Shown here: positions 15,475 through 21,726 of the stretch, piece after piece
Position numbering within the stretch: position 1 is the stretch's first letter
Layout of the letters: each line of letters begins with the position of its first letter
Origin: a bacterium
Lineage (GTDB): Bacteria; Chloroflexota; Dormibacteria; UBA8260; Bog-877
Direction of reading: 5' to 3'
Length of the DNA stretch: 24,372 nucleotides
Assembly: GCA_021791345.1 (NCBI GenBank)
Contig: JAJYWT010000114.1
Span: forward strand, 1 to 24,372
Notes under the pieces: generated by a model
The model's input: the letters and a program-made list of their open reading frames with translations, nothing else
What the model was told of the DNA's origin: nothing
The model's database searches: none
Program-made: the position numbers and the translations under genes

Positions 15475-15493
15475 GCTACGTATCTGCTACACT
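15475..15493 (+). promoter_or_regulatory. phd-vapC leaderless promoter with GCTAC direct repeats
   Basis: TACACT at 15488-15493 lies 6 nt before GTG 15500. Two GCTAC units at 15475-15479 and 15486-15490 are spaced 11 bp, one helical turn, and the second overlaps the -10 box. This is where an autorepressing antitoxin would be expected to bind. Confidence 0.5.
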
Positions 15494-15499
15494 TCTGGG

Positions 15500-15760
15500 G
15501 TGGGACAGGTGGCCTCTCGGGAGTTGCGCAACGACACAGCCGGGCTCCTGCGGCGCGTCGAAGAGGGGGAGGAGGTCATCATCACGGTTCGGGGACGAGC
15601 GGTGGCAGAGCTGGTGCCATTGCGGCGGCGTCAGCAGCGCTGGTTCCCGCGCGCTGAGCTGATTCGGCGGTTGCCCAGCAGTCAAGCGGATCCTGGCCTC
15701 CGAGCGGACCTGGCCCAGCTGGCGGGCGGGACCACTGACGACCTGGGGCCGATCAGGTGA
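15500..15760 (+). CDS. Phd/YefM-family antitoxin
   Basis: An 86-residue protein from GTG 15500. The N-terminal half has the Phd signature: VASRELRNDTAGLLRRVEEG, then EEVIITVRGRAVAELVPL, a helix-strand-strand DNA-binding fold. The C-terminal part (RRLPSSQADPGLRADLAQLA) is the flexible toxin-binding tail. The start is fixed by the -10 box 6 nt upstream; an in-frame upstream start codon would include the promoter. Its stop overlaps the PIN toxin start by 4 nt (GTGA at 15757-15760), the usual coupled antitoxin-toxin arrangement. Autoregulation through the GCTAC repeats is inferred. Confidence 0.85.
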   Translation: MGQVASRELRNDTAGLLRRVEEGEEVIITVRGRAVAELVPLRRRQQRWFPRAELIRRLPSSQADPGLRADLAQLAGGTTDDLGPIR

Positions 15761-16161
15761 CCAGGCCGGCTCAGGGGATCCTGGACACCGGCGTTTTCAT
15801 CGCCAACGAGTCAGGTCGGGCCCTGGATGTTGAGCGGTTGCCCGACGAGTCGGCGATCTCGGTTGTGACGCTGGCAGAGCTGGAGGCAGGGGTGCTGGCA
15901 GCGGTCGATTTGAAGACCCGTGCCCTACGAATGGCGACCCTTGACTTGGCCCGGGACATGGAAGTCCTGCCCGCGGAGGAGCGCGTGGCGCTGGCGTGGG
16001 CCCGGCTGCGGGTCCACCTTGCCGATCTTGGTCGCCGGGTCAATGTGAACGACCTTTGGATCGCGGCCACGGCTGTCGCGCACGGACTCCCCCTGGTTAC
16101 CCAGGACCTGGACTTCGACCTGCTGGAGGGGATGCTGGGACTGGAGATAGTCCGAGTGTGA
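15757..16161 (+). CDS. vapC: PIN-domain toxin of the Phd-linked (VapC/FitB-like) group
   Basis: A 134-residue PIN protein beginning at GTG 15757. The catalytic acids are visible: Asp10 in ILDTGVFIA, Glu in VVTLAELEAGVLAA, Asp in VNVNDLWIAATAVAHG, and the terminal VTQDLDFDLLEG. This NDLWIAATA / TQDxDFD pattern is typical of FitB-like VapC RNases. It is cotranscribed with the Phd antitoxin. It belongs to a different PIN subgroup from the vapC at 13821-14219, so the two modules are not recent duplicates of each other. A short hairpin at 16244-16262 may terminate the operon. Confidence 0.88.
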   Translation: MTRPAQGILDTGVFIANESGRALDVERLPDESAISVVTLAELEAGVLAAVDLKTRALRMATLDLARDMEVLPAEERVALAWARLRVHLADLGRRVNVNDLWIAATAVAHGLPLVTQDLDFDLLEGMLGLEIVRV

Positions 16162-16243
16162 CCGAAGGAGGGGCGTCCTTTGTCGATGCCCCGCAGGAGC
16201 CCGTTCCGGACCGTAGGCGGGTACTGGACCGGTTGTCCTTCGA

Positions 16244-16262
16244 CCGACCCGTTGAGGGTCGG
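16244..16262 (+). terminator. Hairpin downstream of phd-vapC
   Basis: CCGACCC (16244-16250) and GGGTCGG (16256-16262) form a perfect 7-bp stem with a 5-nt loop, 83 nt after the toxin stop. No T-tract follows, so its strength is uncertain. Confidence 0.4.
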
Positions 16263-16284
16263 GATGGGACGGGCGGACGGATGA

Positions 16285-16610
16285 GGAAAAGTCTCGCGGG
16301 CAAGCGCATACGAGTAGGAGTCGGTGACCTGGGCGTGGCCGAGCACCCGGCTTGGGTCGATCGAGTCGTGGCCGATGTCGTCGGGCCAGACGGCGTGGCA
16401 CCCATGGCCGGTCAGGAGGCCAAGGACTCGCCAGGCCGTGCTGCCGTCTAGTCCTGCACGCAGCAGGAGGCGTATCCGGGCACCCCGGGCGATGGGACAC
16501 GCTGCCAACAATTCTTCCGCCGCGCTCCACGACCCGGCCGCGGCTCGGTGATGGACGTGGTCAAGGACTGCCAGCGCAACCAGGACGTTACTTTCCAGGA
16601 GATGAGGGAC
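16285..16610 (-). pseudogene. Decayed paralogue of vapC (13821-14219)
   Basis: The minus-strand frame reads HLLESNVLVALAVLDHVHH, SWSAAEELLAACPIARGARI, LLTGHGCHAVWPDDIGHDSI and GHAQVTDSYSYALAR, matching the intact VapC segment by segment. At DNA level the plus strand shares the 19-base run at 16571-16589 with 14180-14198. Three lesions are visible: the GTG start codon has become GTC (16608-16610), the first catalytic Asp (LLDGN) has become Glu (LLESN), and similarity ends after ALAR so the last conserved Asp of FDRGLA is missing. The frame then reads on without a stop. A non-functional toxin is expected. Confidence 0.8.
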
Positions 16611-16745
16611 TCTGCGCCGGTGGTCACCAGGTGTCCGATCCGCACCAAAGTGCAGACCAGGGGCGGAGTCCTCGGTTACGTGCTCGCCTTAGATCTCGGG
16701 GCCGAGTGTCATGCGCAGCAGGTCACTCACGTCTGACTGAGGCGC
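16608..16745 (-). pseudogene. Decayed paralogue of vapB (14216-14446), C-terminal half only
   Basis: Minus-strand SDVSDLLRMTLGPEI matches the VapB helix SQIVSELLRKALGPEV. The next codon, GAC in the intact gene, is TAA here (16689-16691). After that stop, residual similarity continues (GEHVTEDSAPGLHFG against GEQVAQDPATGLPAVHLG). The N-terminal DNA-binding strand and first helix are gone, since similarity ends near 16745. The antitoxin stop codon overlapping vapC is also lost. Confidence 0.75.
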
Positions 16746-16767
16746 CAAGCTCAAGGTGCACGGACGC

Positions 16768-17550
16768 TCATTCCCGACGCTGCTCACCTTGAGCCAGGGA
16801 CAGATGCATCAAGGCGTCACCGCGACAGTTGCGCAGCACCTCGAGGACCGAGAAGCTTGTGCCCTCAGCCAGCAGCACCTCCGCCTGGTGCCGGTTGTTG
16901 GGCGTGCCCCAGATGGCGTGGGCTCCCTGGGGCGCGTCGATGGCCCAGAGCGTCCTGCGCGGATAGGGCATAGCCGGCGTCCACGCCGTGGCCACCCGGG
17001 GGTCGGGTGAGCTGCTGATCAGGTGATCAGCCTCGAAGTGCTCCCCCTTTTCGTGCAACCAGCGGGGAGAGGAGGAGCGGTAGAGGCGCAGTGCCACCGG
17101 CAGGTGGATCAGCGCCAGCGCCTCCCGCATCTGCTCCGCCCAAGCCATCGCCCGCCGCGAGCCCGTGCCAGTAACCATGGCCTGGTTGATCTCATGGTAG
17201 TGATCGCCCGTGTAGCGCAGCACGGTGCGCTGGAGAGCAGGAGGCAAAGTCGGCATCGGTCCAGCCACCGCGCAGATCCACTCCCAGGCCTCAGTAGCAT
17301 GCACGCCCGGGTCGAGCCGGCGGCAGCCGTCGCCCGGACGGAAGTCCTGAATGCGAGCACCGCGCCTGAGCGGCAGCGCGCCAAAGATGAGCTCCGCCCG
17401 GTCGTTTGGCCGAGAACGGGAGGCGAGCGTGGGCGGTTCCACCGACTTCATTTCCTGTGCCCAGCCACGCCGATTCCGCAATCGGACGGGCGCCGTGGCG
17501 CCGACGGCAACCCGGGGAGCGTGGGGTACCGGCAACCGGCGGCCCACCAT
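16768..17550 (-). CDS. ADP-ribosyltransferase-like protein (ADPrib_exo_Tox type, R-S-E class)
   Basis: A 260-residue ORF whose residues ~103-240 match the mono-ADP-ribosyltransferase exoenzyme fold: YTGDHYHEIN (Tyr113, NAD pocket), LYRSSS with the conserved Arg158, DHLISSSPDP in place of the S-T-S motif (179-181), and NNRHQAEVLLAEGTSFSVLE, where Gln222-x-Glu224 takes the ExE place. QxE is the arrangement of C3-like enzymes. Such enzymes move ADP-ribose from NAD+ to protein targets and serve as toxins. Residues 1-100 are Arg/Pro-rich and match nothing; an internal Met at 17451 may be the real start. No signal peptide. A broken ADP-ribosylglycohydrolase lies just upstream on the same strand, separated by a TAG. 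It may be a live orphan toxin or already inactive. Confidence 0.65.
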   Translation of the reverse strand: MVGRRLPVPHAPRVAVGATAPVRLRNRRGWAQEMKSVEPPTLASRSRPNDRAELIFGALPLRRGARIQDFRPGDGCRRLDPGVHATEAWEWICAVAGPMPTLPPALQRTVLRYTGDHYHEINQAMVTGTGSRRAMAWAEQMREALALIHLPVALRLYRSSSPRWLHEKGEHFEADHLISSSPDPRVATAWTPAMPYPRRTLWAIDAPQGAHAIWGTPNNRHQAEVLLAEGTSFSVLEVLRNCRGDALMHLSLAQGEQRRE

Positions 17551-17664
17551 CTGGACAACATCGATCCTGATCCCGCGCCGGTCAACGCCAGGACCAGCAG
17601 CGCGGTCCCTCGACCTGGTCGATGCCGCGCACTCCCGGTACGCTCGCCAGCAATGGAGATTCTC

Positions 17665-18148
17665 CTACCACCCGGGATAGCGCTCCTCGCCCCAGCCCCA
17701 ATCGTGGGGACCCTTCTCGACGGTAGCAGCCAGATCAAGGGCCACCTGCTCAACCAGCGCTCGGGCCTGCAGCCCCTGGAGCCACTCCTCCGGCAGCGCC
17801 TCGGGCCCGAGCCGGGGCCCAGCAGGTTTCCCACCATGGAACCGGTGCTGTCGCCCGCGTGGTTCACAGCCAGCACGGCGCTGCGGAAGTCGGCAGCGAC
17901 CAGGGCCCAGTACAGGGTTATCGCCAGCGCCCCCTCGGCGCCCCGGCTCCCGCCCAGCGTCTCCACCATCTCCAACGACGGCCGGTGCCCGGAGGCCCCA
18001 GGGTCAGCGCGGCCTGCACTGCATGCAGCATCTCCTCATGCCCCAGCCTCGAGCGTAGAAGCTCGGCCGCCAGTTCGATGGAGGCGCTGAGCGAGTGCCC
18101 GCAGGTCACGCCCGCCAGCACCGCGCCCCCAGGTGACGCGCGCCGGTC
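17665..18148 (-). pseudogene. ADP-ribosylglycohydrolase (ARH/DraG-type), frameshifted C-terminal half
   Basis: Three minus-strand frames join into one ARH-like sequence: CGHSLSASIELAAELLRSRL to AALTLGPP (18148 to about 17988), then SLEMVETLGGSRGAEGALAI, LYWALVAADFRSAVLAVNHA and GDSTGSMVGNLLGPG (to about 17812), then EALPEEWLQGLQARALVEQV ending at TAG 17665-17667. The AVNHxGD…STGxxxGN signature and the …P.EW..GL… end are those of ADP-ribosylglycohydrolases, which remove ADP-ribose from proteins. At least two frameshifts lie near 17988 and 17805. The metal motif normally GDSDSTG is shortened to GDSTG. The N-terminal half with its DDT motif is not recognisable upstream. It precedes the ADP-ribosyltransferase ORF in antidote-toxin order. 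Confidence 0.8.
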
Positions 18149-18563
18149 TCCCACTTGGTCCTGCCTGGCCGCAAGCCCTCAGCGCACTTCCTCCGGCCGT
18201 TGGGCGGCGAGGAAGGTCCAGCGTCGGGTCCCTGGATCGGCGGCACGGGGCCACGGCGGCCACCTCCCCCCGGACCGCGTGCGGGCGGGGGCGGGTTGAG
18301 GCCCTCCCCTTCCTTTGAGGCCGCGCGGGTGGGTCTCTCCCGCGTGAGAGTGCTCCACTGCAACACCTTAGGCTGGCAAGGGTGGCCGCCGGGCGCGCGC
18401 CCGGCTGCACACGGGGTTTCGAGAGGCCCTCATCGAGGCGGCTCGGGGAGCCGCCAATCGTGCCCTCATCGCCAACGAGGAGCCCGCACCTTGTGGGCGC
18501 CCCCCCCTGGACGGGGCACTGAGGCGAAAGTCCGGGTCCCTGGCCCTGGCAGCGGGGCTCAGG
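18149..18563. other. Gene-free interval with strong palindromes
   Basis: Between the ARH wreck and the HAD gene. A perfect 18-bp palindrome GCCGGGCGCGCGCCCGGC is at 18388-18405, and a perfect hairpin GGCGGCTC-ggg-GAGCCGCC at 18437-18455. A minus-strand frame here (RCGLLVGDEGTIGG) faintly recalls the first motif of ARH proteins and could be the lost N-terminus, but this is too weak to call. Confidence 0.4.
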
Positions 18564-18569
18564 TACCAT
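18564..18569 (+). promoter_or_regulatory. Candidate -10 box upstream of the HAD gene
   Basis: TACCAT, 35 nt before TTG 18604 and 56 nt before ATC 18625. No matching -35 hexamer is evident. Confidence 0.3.
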
Positions 18570-18603
18570 CTCTGAAGTCGCAGCAGCTCATGCGCGTTCG
18601 TCC

Positions 18604-19362
18604 TTGCGCGCGAAGGAGGACGAGATCCTCACCGATCGGCCCGGCGTCGCGGTTCTAGATTGGGACGGGACCCTTCGGCACGGCTTCACCCTGGTGGACT
18701 GGAGTGAGTGGCTAGCGCTGGAGACAGGGCTCATCAGCAGTGGGTCCCTACAAAGACTGCGGGAGCTATTCAGCGCCTACGCCAGCGACGAGATGTCTTA
18801 CGAGTCGCTGGCGCTCGAGGGCCCCAGAGCCTACGCCATCGGCCTCCGGGGAGTAGCGGTGCGGGCTCTCGAATTGGCCGCCACGCGGTTCGTCGAGCAG
18901 GACTCCGGCCTCGCGCCCTTCGCCACGCCATTCTTCTCCCTGCTGCGCGATCATGCCCTCGGCACGGTGCTGGTCAGCGGAGCCCCCGCCGTCCTCCTGC
19001 GACGATATCCCATCACCGCAGGAGTGGATGAGGTGATCGGCCTCGAGCTGCGGACGCAAGGCGGTAGGTGTACTGGGAGATTGGGTCGGAACCCGGCACC
19101 AAGGAGGGCCAAGCGGGCCATCGTGAGACGGCTTGAGCGAGATTCCCAGCTGGTCCTCGGCGTTGGAGACTCGCCTGCAGATGCTCCGATCCTGGAGCGC
19201 GCCCAGATCGCGGTCGCCATCCACCTCGAAGGTGATCGACCGCACCACCCGCCGGTCAACCGGGTTGGTCGGTCCCAGCTTCTGTCGGTAACCGAGCGCA
19301 ACGTCCTGGCCGTGGTGGGATCGACGCTGCAGAGGTGGAGTGGCACGAGGGAGGTGAGCTGA
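18604..19362 (+). CDS. HAD-superfamily phosphatase (HAD-IB/SerB-like)
   Basis: A ~250-residue HAD hydrolase. Motif I is VAVLDWDGTL (two aspartates, nucleophile and acid/base), motif II is TVLVSGAP (Ser), Lys/Arg residues precede motif IV, and motif IV is LVLGVGDSPADAPIL (GDSxxDxP metal site). The helical insert between motifs I and II (about residues 35-105) is a C1-type cap as in phosphoserine phosphatase-like enzymes. It dephosphorylates a small phosphoester, identity unknown. The start is unclear: TTG 18604 has no ribosome-binding site, while AAGGAGGA (18613-18620) lies inside this frame and is ideally placed for an in-frame ATC at 18625. Its TGA overlaps the ATG of the next gene (TGATG), so the two are translationally coupled. 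Confidence 0.8.
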   Translation: MRAKEDEILTDRPGVAVLDWDGTLRHGFTLVDWSEWLALETGLISSGSLQRLRELFSAYASDEMSYESLALEGPRAYAIGLRGVAVRALELAATRFVEQDSGLAPFATPFFSLLRDHALGTVLVSGAPAVLLRRYPITAGVDEVIGLELRTQGGRCTGRLGRNPAPRRAKRAIVRRLERDSQLVLGVGDSPADAPILERAQIAVAIHLEGDRPHHPPVNRVGRSQLLSVTERNVLAVVGSTLQRWSGTREVS

Positions 19363-19805
19363 TGAGTGTGCTGACCGGGGTGGGCTACGTGCTGTTGGGG
19401 GCGGCTCTCACAGCCTTCTTCATCAAAGCCTTCGAGTTCTGGCAGCGACGCCGCGGCCGATTCACGGGAGTCTGGACAGCGTCCATAGAGGCCATCGGCA
19501 CCGAGCCCAGCAAGCGCGACCTGTGGCGCCTGCATCAGGTGGGGCAGGCGGTGCGGGGACGCATCGAGCGGGAGGCTCCCCCGGGGCGCGGCGGTCCATG
19601 GAGCTTTGTGGGCCGGGACGTCAACGGCGACCTCCTCGGCTTCTTCTGGTGCCTGGACGCCACCAATCGAAGTTGCGGGGCGGTCCTCCTGCATCAGCAG
19701 GAGGCAGGCATCTTTCAGGGTCACTACCTCCGCCACCGCGATCGGGGGATCAGGGCTGTCCCCATCCAGCTGAGGCGCCGGGGACGATGTCAGCCTGCCT
19801 CGTGA
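19362..19805 (+). CDS. Membrane-anchored small protein with lipocalin-like beta domain (unknown)
   Basis: A 147-residue protein starting at ATG 19362, overlapping the HAD stop by 1 nt. One N-terminal hydrophobic helix (GVGYVLLGAALTAFFIKAF, about residues 6-24) is followed by WQRRRGR, predicting a cytoplasmic soluble part. That part has alternating strands: FTGVWTASIEAI, VGQAVRGRIERE, GPWSFVGRDVNGDLLGFFW, CGAVLLHQQEAGIFQGHYL. The G-x-W start and G-rich strand spacing suggest a small lipocalin/streptavidin-like barrel. This layout recalls membrane-anchored beta-barrel effectors such as the Cap15 type of CBASS systems, but no cyclase is nearby and the resemblance is only structural intuition. 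Function unknown; coupling suggests it works with the HAD phosphatase. Confidence 0.6.
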   Translation: MSVLTGVGYVLLGAALTAFFIKAFEFWQRRRGRFTGVWTASIEAIGTEPSKRDLWRLHQVGQAVRGRIEREAPPGRGGPWSFVGRDVNGDLLGFFWCLDATNRSCGAVLLHQQEAGIFQGHYLRHRDRGIRAVPIQLRRRGRCQPAS

Positions 19806-19904
19806 CATGCGGTGGGCAGACCCATCGGCGGCTGCGGCTGTGCCGCTGGCCGGATGGACCGCGCCGGGCGGCGGGTTCGCAACCAGCGTGTCCGGGGGCC
19901 AAGC

Positions 19905-19922
19905 GCCGAAGCCCCCTTCGGC
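19905..19922 (+). terminator. Hairpin downstream of the HAD/membrane protein pair
   Basis: GCCGAAG (19905-19911) and CTTCGGC (19916-19922) form a perfect 7-bp stem with a CCCC loop, 100 nt after the stop. No T-tract. Confidence 0.35.
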
Positions 19923-19977
19923 GAGGCGGTGGGCGGCACGCCCCTCCTGTGTCCCAACCGCACCACCACCATCAGGC

Positions 19978-20218
19978 GCACCTGCGCCGCCGGCCTCCCG
20001 GATCGTGGCGCAGCCCGGTCGCCGGGCGGGACACCGGGTTCGAATACGAGGCTACCGGCGACCCGCTGGGTAACCGGGAGTACCATGAGCACCCCCAATC
20101 GGAGCCGCCACCGTGCTGCGCCGGCAGACTGAGCGCCCATGGCGGCCGTACTTGTTCTGTTGGCCACTGCACCTCTCCCAGGTTCCGTATTGAGGAGCAG
20201 GAGCTTACCCCGGAGCAC
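19978..20218 (-). pseudogene. Decayed paralogue of mazF (21379-21726)
   Basis: Starting from GTG 20216-20218 the frame reads VLRGKLLLLNTEPGRG against MLRGEIWLVDLEPARG in the intact toxin. It continues nearly ungapped to VLMVLPVTQRVAGSLVFEPG against VVTVVPVTSSTHRVYPFQVL, after which similarity fades. The conserved Trp and Asp of the first strand (IWLVD) are changed to LLLLN, and the Arg-Pro-Ala-Val segment (KRRPAVLV) is lost. The frame runs on beyond the normal end. A functional endoribonuclease is not expected. Confidence 0.7.
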
Positions 20219-20438
20219 CGCCTTGGACCCCGTCGGCGGCGGTCTGGTCCCAGTCCAGCGACTCTCCCGATTCCTCCCAGTCCGCGAAGGCGTCCTCGTA
20301 GGCCGCACCGAGCTCAGTCACCGGTAGGCAACCAACCGCATGGTGCTGAGCTGCCGACCCTGCGGGGGTACTTCGGGGCTGCGCGCAACGGTCCCGACCA
20401 GCGCCGTCGTCTGCCGGCAGGCGGATAGGCTCTTTCAC
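20205..20438 (-). pseudogene. Diverged/decayed paralogue of mazE (21713-21946)
   Basis: From GTG 20436-20438 to the stop at 20205 the frame has exactly the same length (234 nt) as the intact antitoxin. The ends align: VKEPIRLPADD against MKVSVSLPAED, and ELGAAYEDAFADWEESGESL with DWDQTAADGV against ELGPAYEEAFREWEESEDAL with AWDQTAGDGI. The middle, residues ~12-36, which forms the DNA-binding helices, is scrambled (CAQPRSTPAGSAAQ). That is consistent with compensating frameshifts or relaxed selection. The 14-nt overlap with the toxin start is preserved. The toxin-binding tail is the best-kept part. Confidence 0.7.
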
Positions 20439-20814
20439 ACTCGAATCCTGGCAGAGTCGACTCCCCGGGGCCAGGCGGCTGCGTATGCCGGGAGGCCATC
20501 GACGCCGGGCCGCAGGCCACTTTCCGTATGTCGCTGCAAGTCCCGGGAGCCGGTCTGGCCCCGAAGAGGGGAGAGCGAGGGCCACCGTGGCACCAACCCC
20601 CCTTACAGGCCAGGAGAACAGGATGACCCCGGCCCGCCTGCCCCTCAGCCGGCCTGGAGGCTTCCCGAGGTGCGACCATCCGGCCCGGCCCGGATTGACG
20701 GCGCCGGCGCGGCTGTGACCAGAACCCCAACTCGTAGGCGGGGTCGCCCCGGGGCGGTGGGGGATGGTGGGAGCGGGATGGCTCCCCCCCATCCCCCAGG
20801 AAAGGACAAACCCC
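20439..20814. other. Gene-free interval with a large hairpin
   Basis: No recognisable coding sequence. It contains a palindromic GAGTCGACTC near 20455 and a large hairpin at 20758-20798, listed separately. Confidence 0.4.
20758..20798. terminator. Large interrupted hairpin
   Basis: TGGGGGATGG (20758-20767) pairs with CCATCCCCCA (20789-20798), and inside it GGGAGC pairs with GCTCCC around a 6-nt loop. It lies about 17 nt past the stop of the dead VOC gene, which would make it that gene's former terminator on the minus strand. Confidence 0.45.
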
Positions 20815-21226
20815 TCAGCCGGGCTCCTGGTACCCAATCAGGCAGGGGAGGCAGTAGCGGTCGACCACCTGGCCGTCGTAGGCGCCCGAGGGCCGAGGCT
20901 GCCAGTGGTCCACGATCCGCCCCCCCTGGGCCAGCCGCTGGAACCACTGCCGCAGGGCGGCCGGGTCGGCGGTGCCCAGGAGCTAGAACATGAGCCCCCC
21001 TGGGCAAAAGGGCCGCCTTTTGCCGGCCAGGTCGGCCGCCATGAGCTGCACCAGGCCCGAGGCAAGACCGCCGTGGGCGATGGCGGCCGCCGGCCCAGCG
21101 GACCTATGGAACTCCTAAGAAGGTGGGCAGCTCCACCGCTGAGCCGAACCCCTGCCCGTAGAAGCTGAGCCCATCCTAGGTGGTGCCGGGGAGGAGCAGA
21201 TACGGTGTGCAGGGAGTGCCGTTCAT
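20815..21226 (-). pseudogene. VOC-family (PhnB/glyoxalase-like) protein, multiply broken
   Basis: From ATG 21224-21226 the minus strand reads MNGTPCTPYLLLPGTT, a TAG stop, then DGLSFYGQGFGSAVELPTF, another TAG, and frame changes through AHGGLASGLVQLMAADLAG-like sequence, GTADPAALRQWFQRLAQGG and finally GQVVDRYCLPCLIGYQEPG ending at 20815-20817. The order (start strand, Y..p.a..FYg..FG, a central helix, D..G..W.I..) is that of PhnB/3-demethylubiquinone methyltransferase-like VOC proteins of ~135 residues. At least two in-frame stops and two frameshifts make it a pseudogene. The original function (small-molecule binding, resistance or lyase) cannot be inferred. Confidence 0.75.
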
Positions 21227-21378
21227 CTGGATCGTCCCCCTGCTTGGGCGGCCGGGCGCAGGGAGTGTGGGGGAGGGGCGCTCGGCCCGGCGGGCCTGCC
21301 CTCCCGCCCCCAGGTCGCGACTGGCCGCAGGACAGCCGCGGCCTGCACTAAGTTGCGGCGGGTGGGGGAGGGAGGAGC

Positions 21379-21726
21379 CTACAGCGCCAGGTGGAGGCGG
21401 AGCGCCTCATCCAGCTCCGCCAAGAGGGGGGGCGGCACCCTCCCCACCCGTGGCCCCAGCCGCTGCACCGCCACCGAGCGCACCTGCTCCGCCTGCGCCT
21501 TGGAGTCCTGGCCAAGGCCGGTGGCCCCAGCCGGCAGGAGCACCTGGAAGGGGTAGACCCGATGGGTGCTTGAGGTCACCGGGACCACCGTGACCACTCC
21601 CCGGCCCAGCCGCGACGCTGTGGCGTTGGCGCCGTCGTTGCTCACCAGGACCGCCGGGCGGCGCTTGTCGGCCTCCGACCCCCTCGCTGGCTCCAGATCG
21701 ACGAGCCAGATCTCACCTCGCAGCAT
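21379..21726 (-). CDS. mazF: MazF/PemK-family endoribonuclease toxin
   Basis: A 115-residue protein from ATG 21724-21726. The N-terminal strand MLRGEIWLVDLEPARGSEAD followed by KRRPAVLVSND is the MazF/PemK signature that builds the RNA-binding sheet. GVVTVVPVTSSTHRVYPFQV provides the second conserved block with the catalytic Thr/Ser region, and a C-terminal helix (LLAELDEALRLHL) follows. MazF toxins cleave mRNA and other RNAs at short sequences and are neutralised by the partner antitoxin. Its start lies inside the antitoxin gene (14-nt overlap), implying coupled translation. All core residues are present, so it is probably active. A decayed relative lies at 19978-20218. Confidence 0.88.
   Translation of the reverse strand: MLRGEIWLVDLEPARGSEADKRRPAVLVSNDGANATASRLGRGVVTVVPVTSSTHRVYPFQVLLPAGATGLGQDSKAQAEQVRSVAVQRLGPRVGRVPPPLLAELDEALRLHLAL

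Noticed and set aside
18388..18405. 18-bp perfect GC palindrome as a recombination or origin site
   Set aside because: Low-complexity GCGCGC palindromes arise easily at this base composition, and nothing else near it supports a special role.
20030..20055. GGTTCGAATACGAGG, a tRNA-like T-loop string
   Set aside because: No cloverleaf can be built around it, and it falls in the decayed mazF copy.
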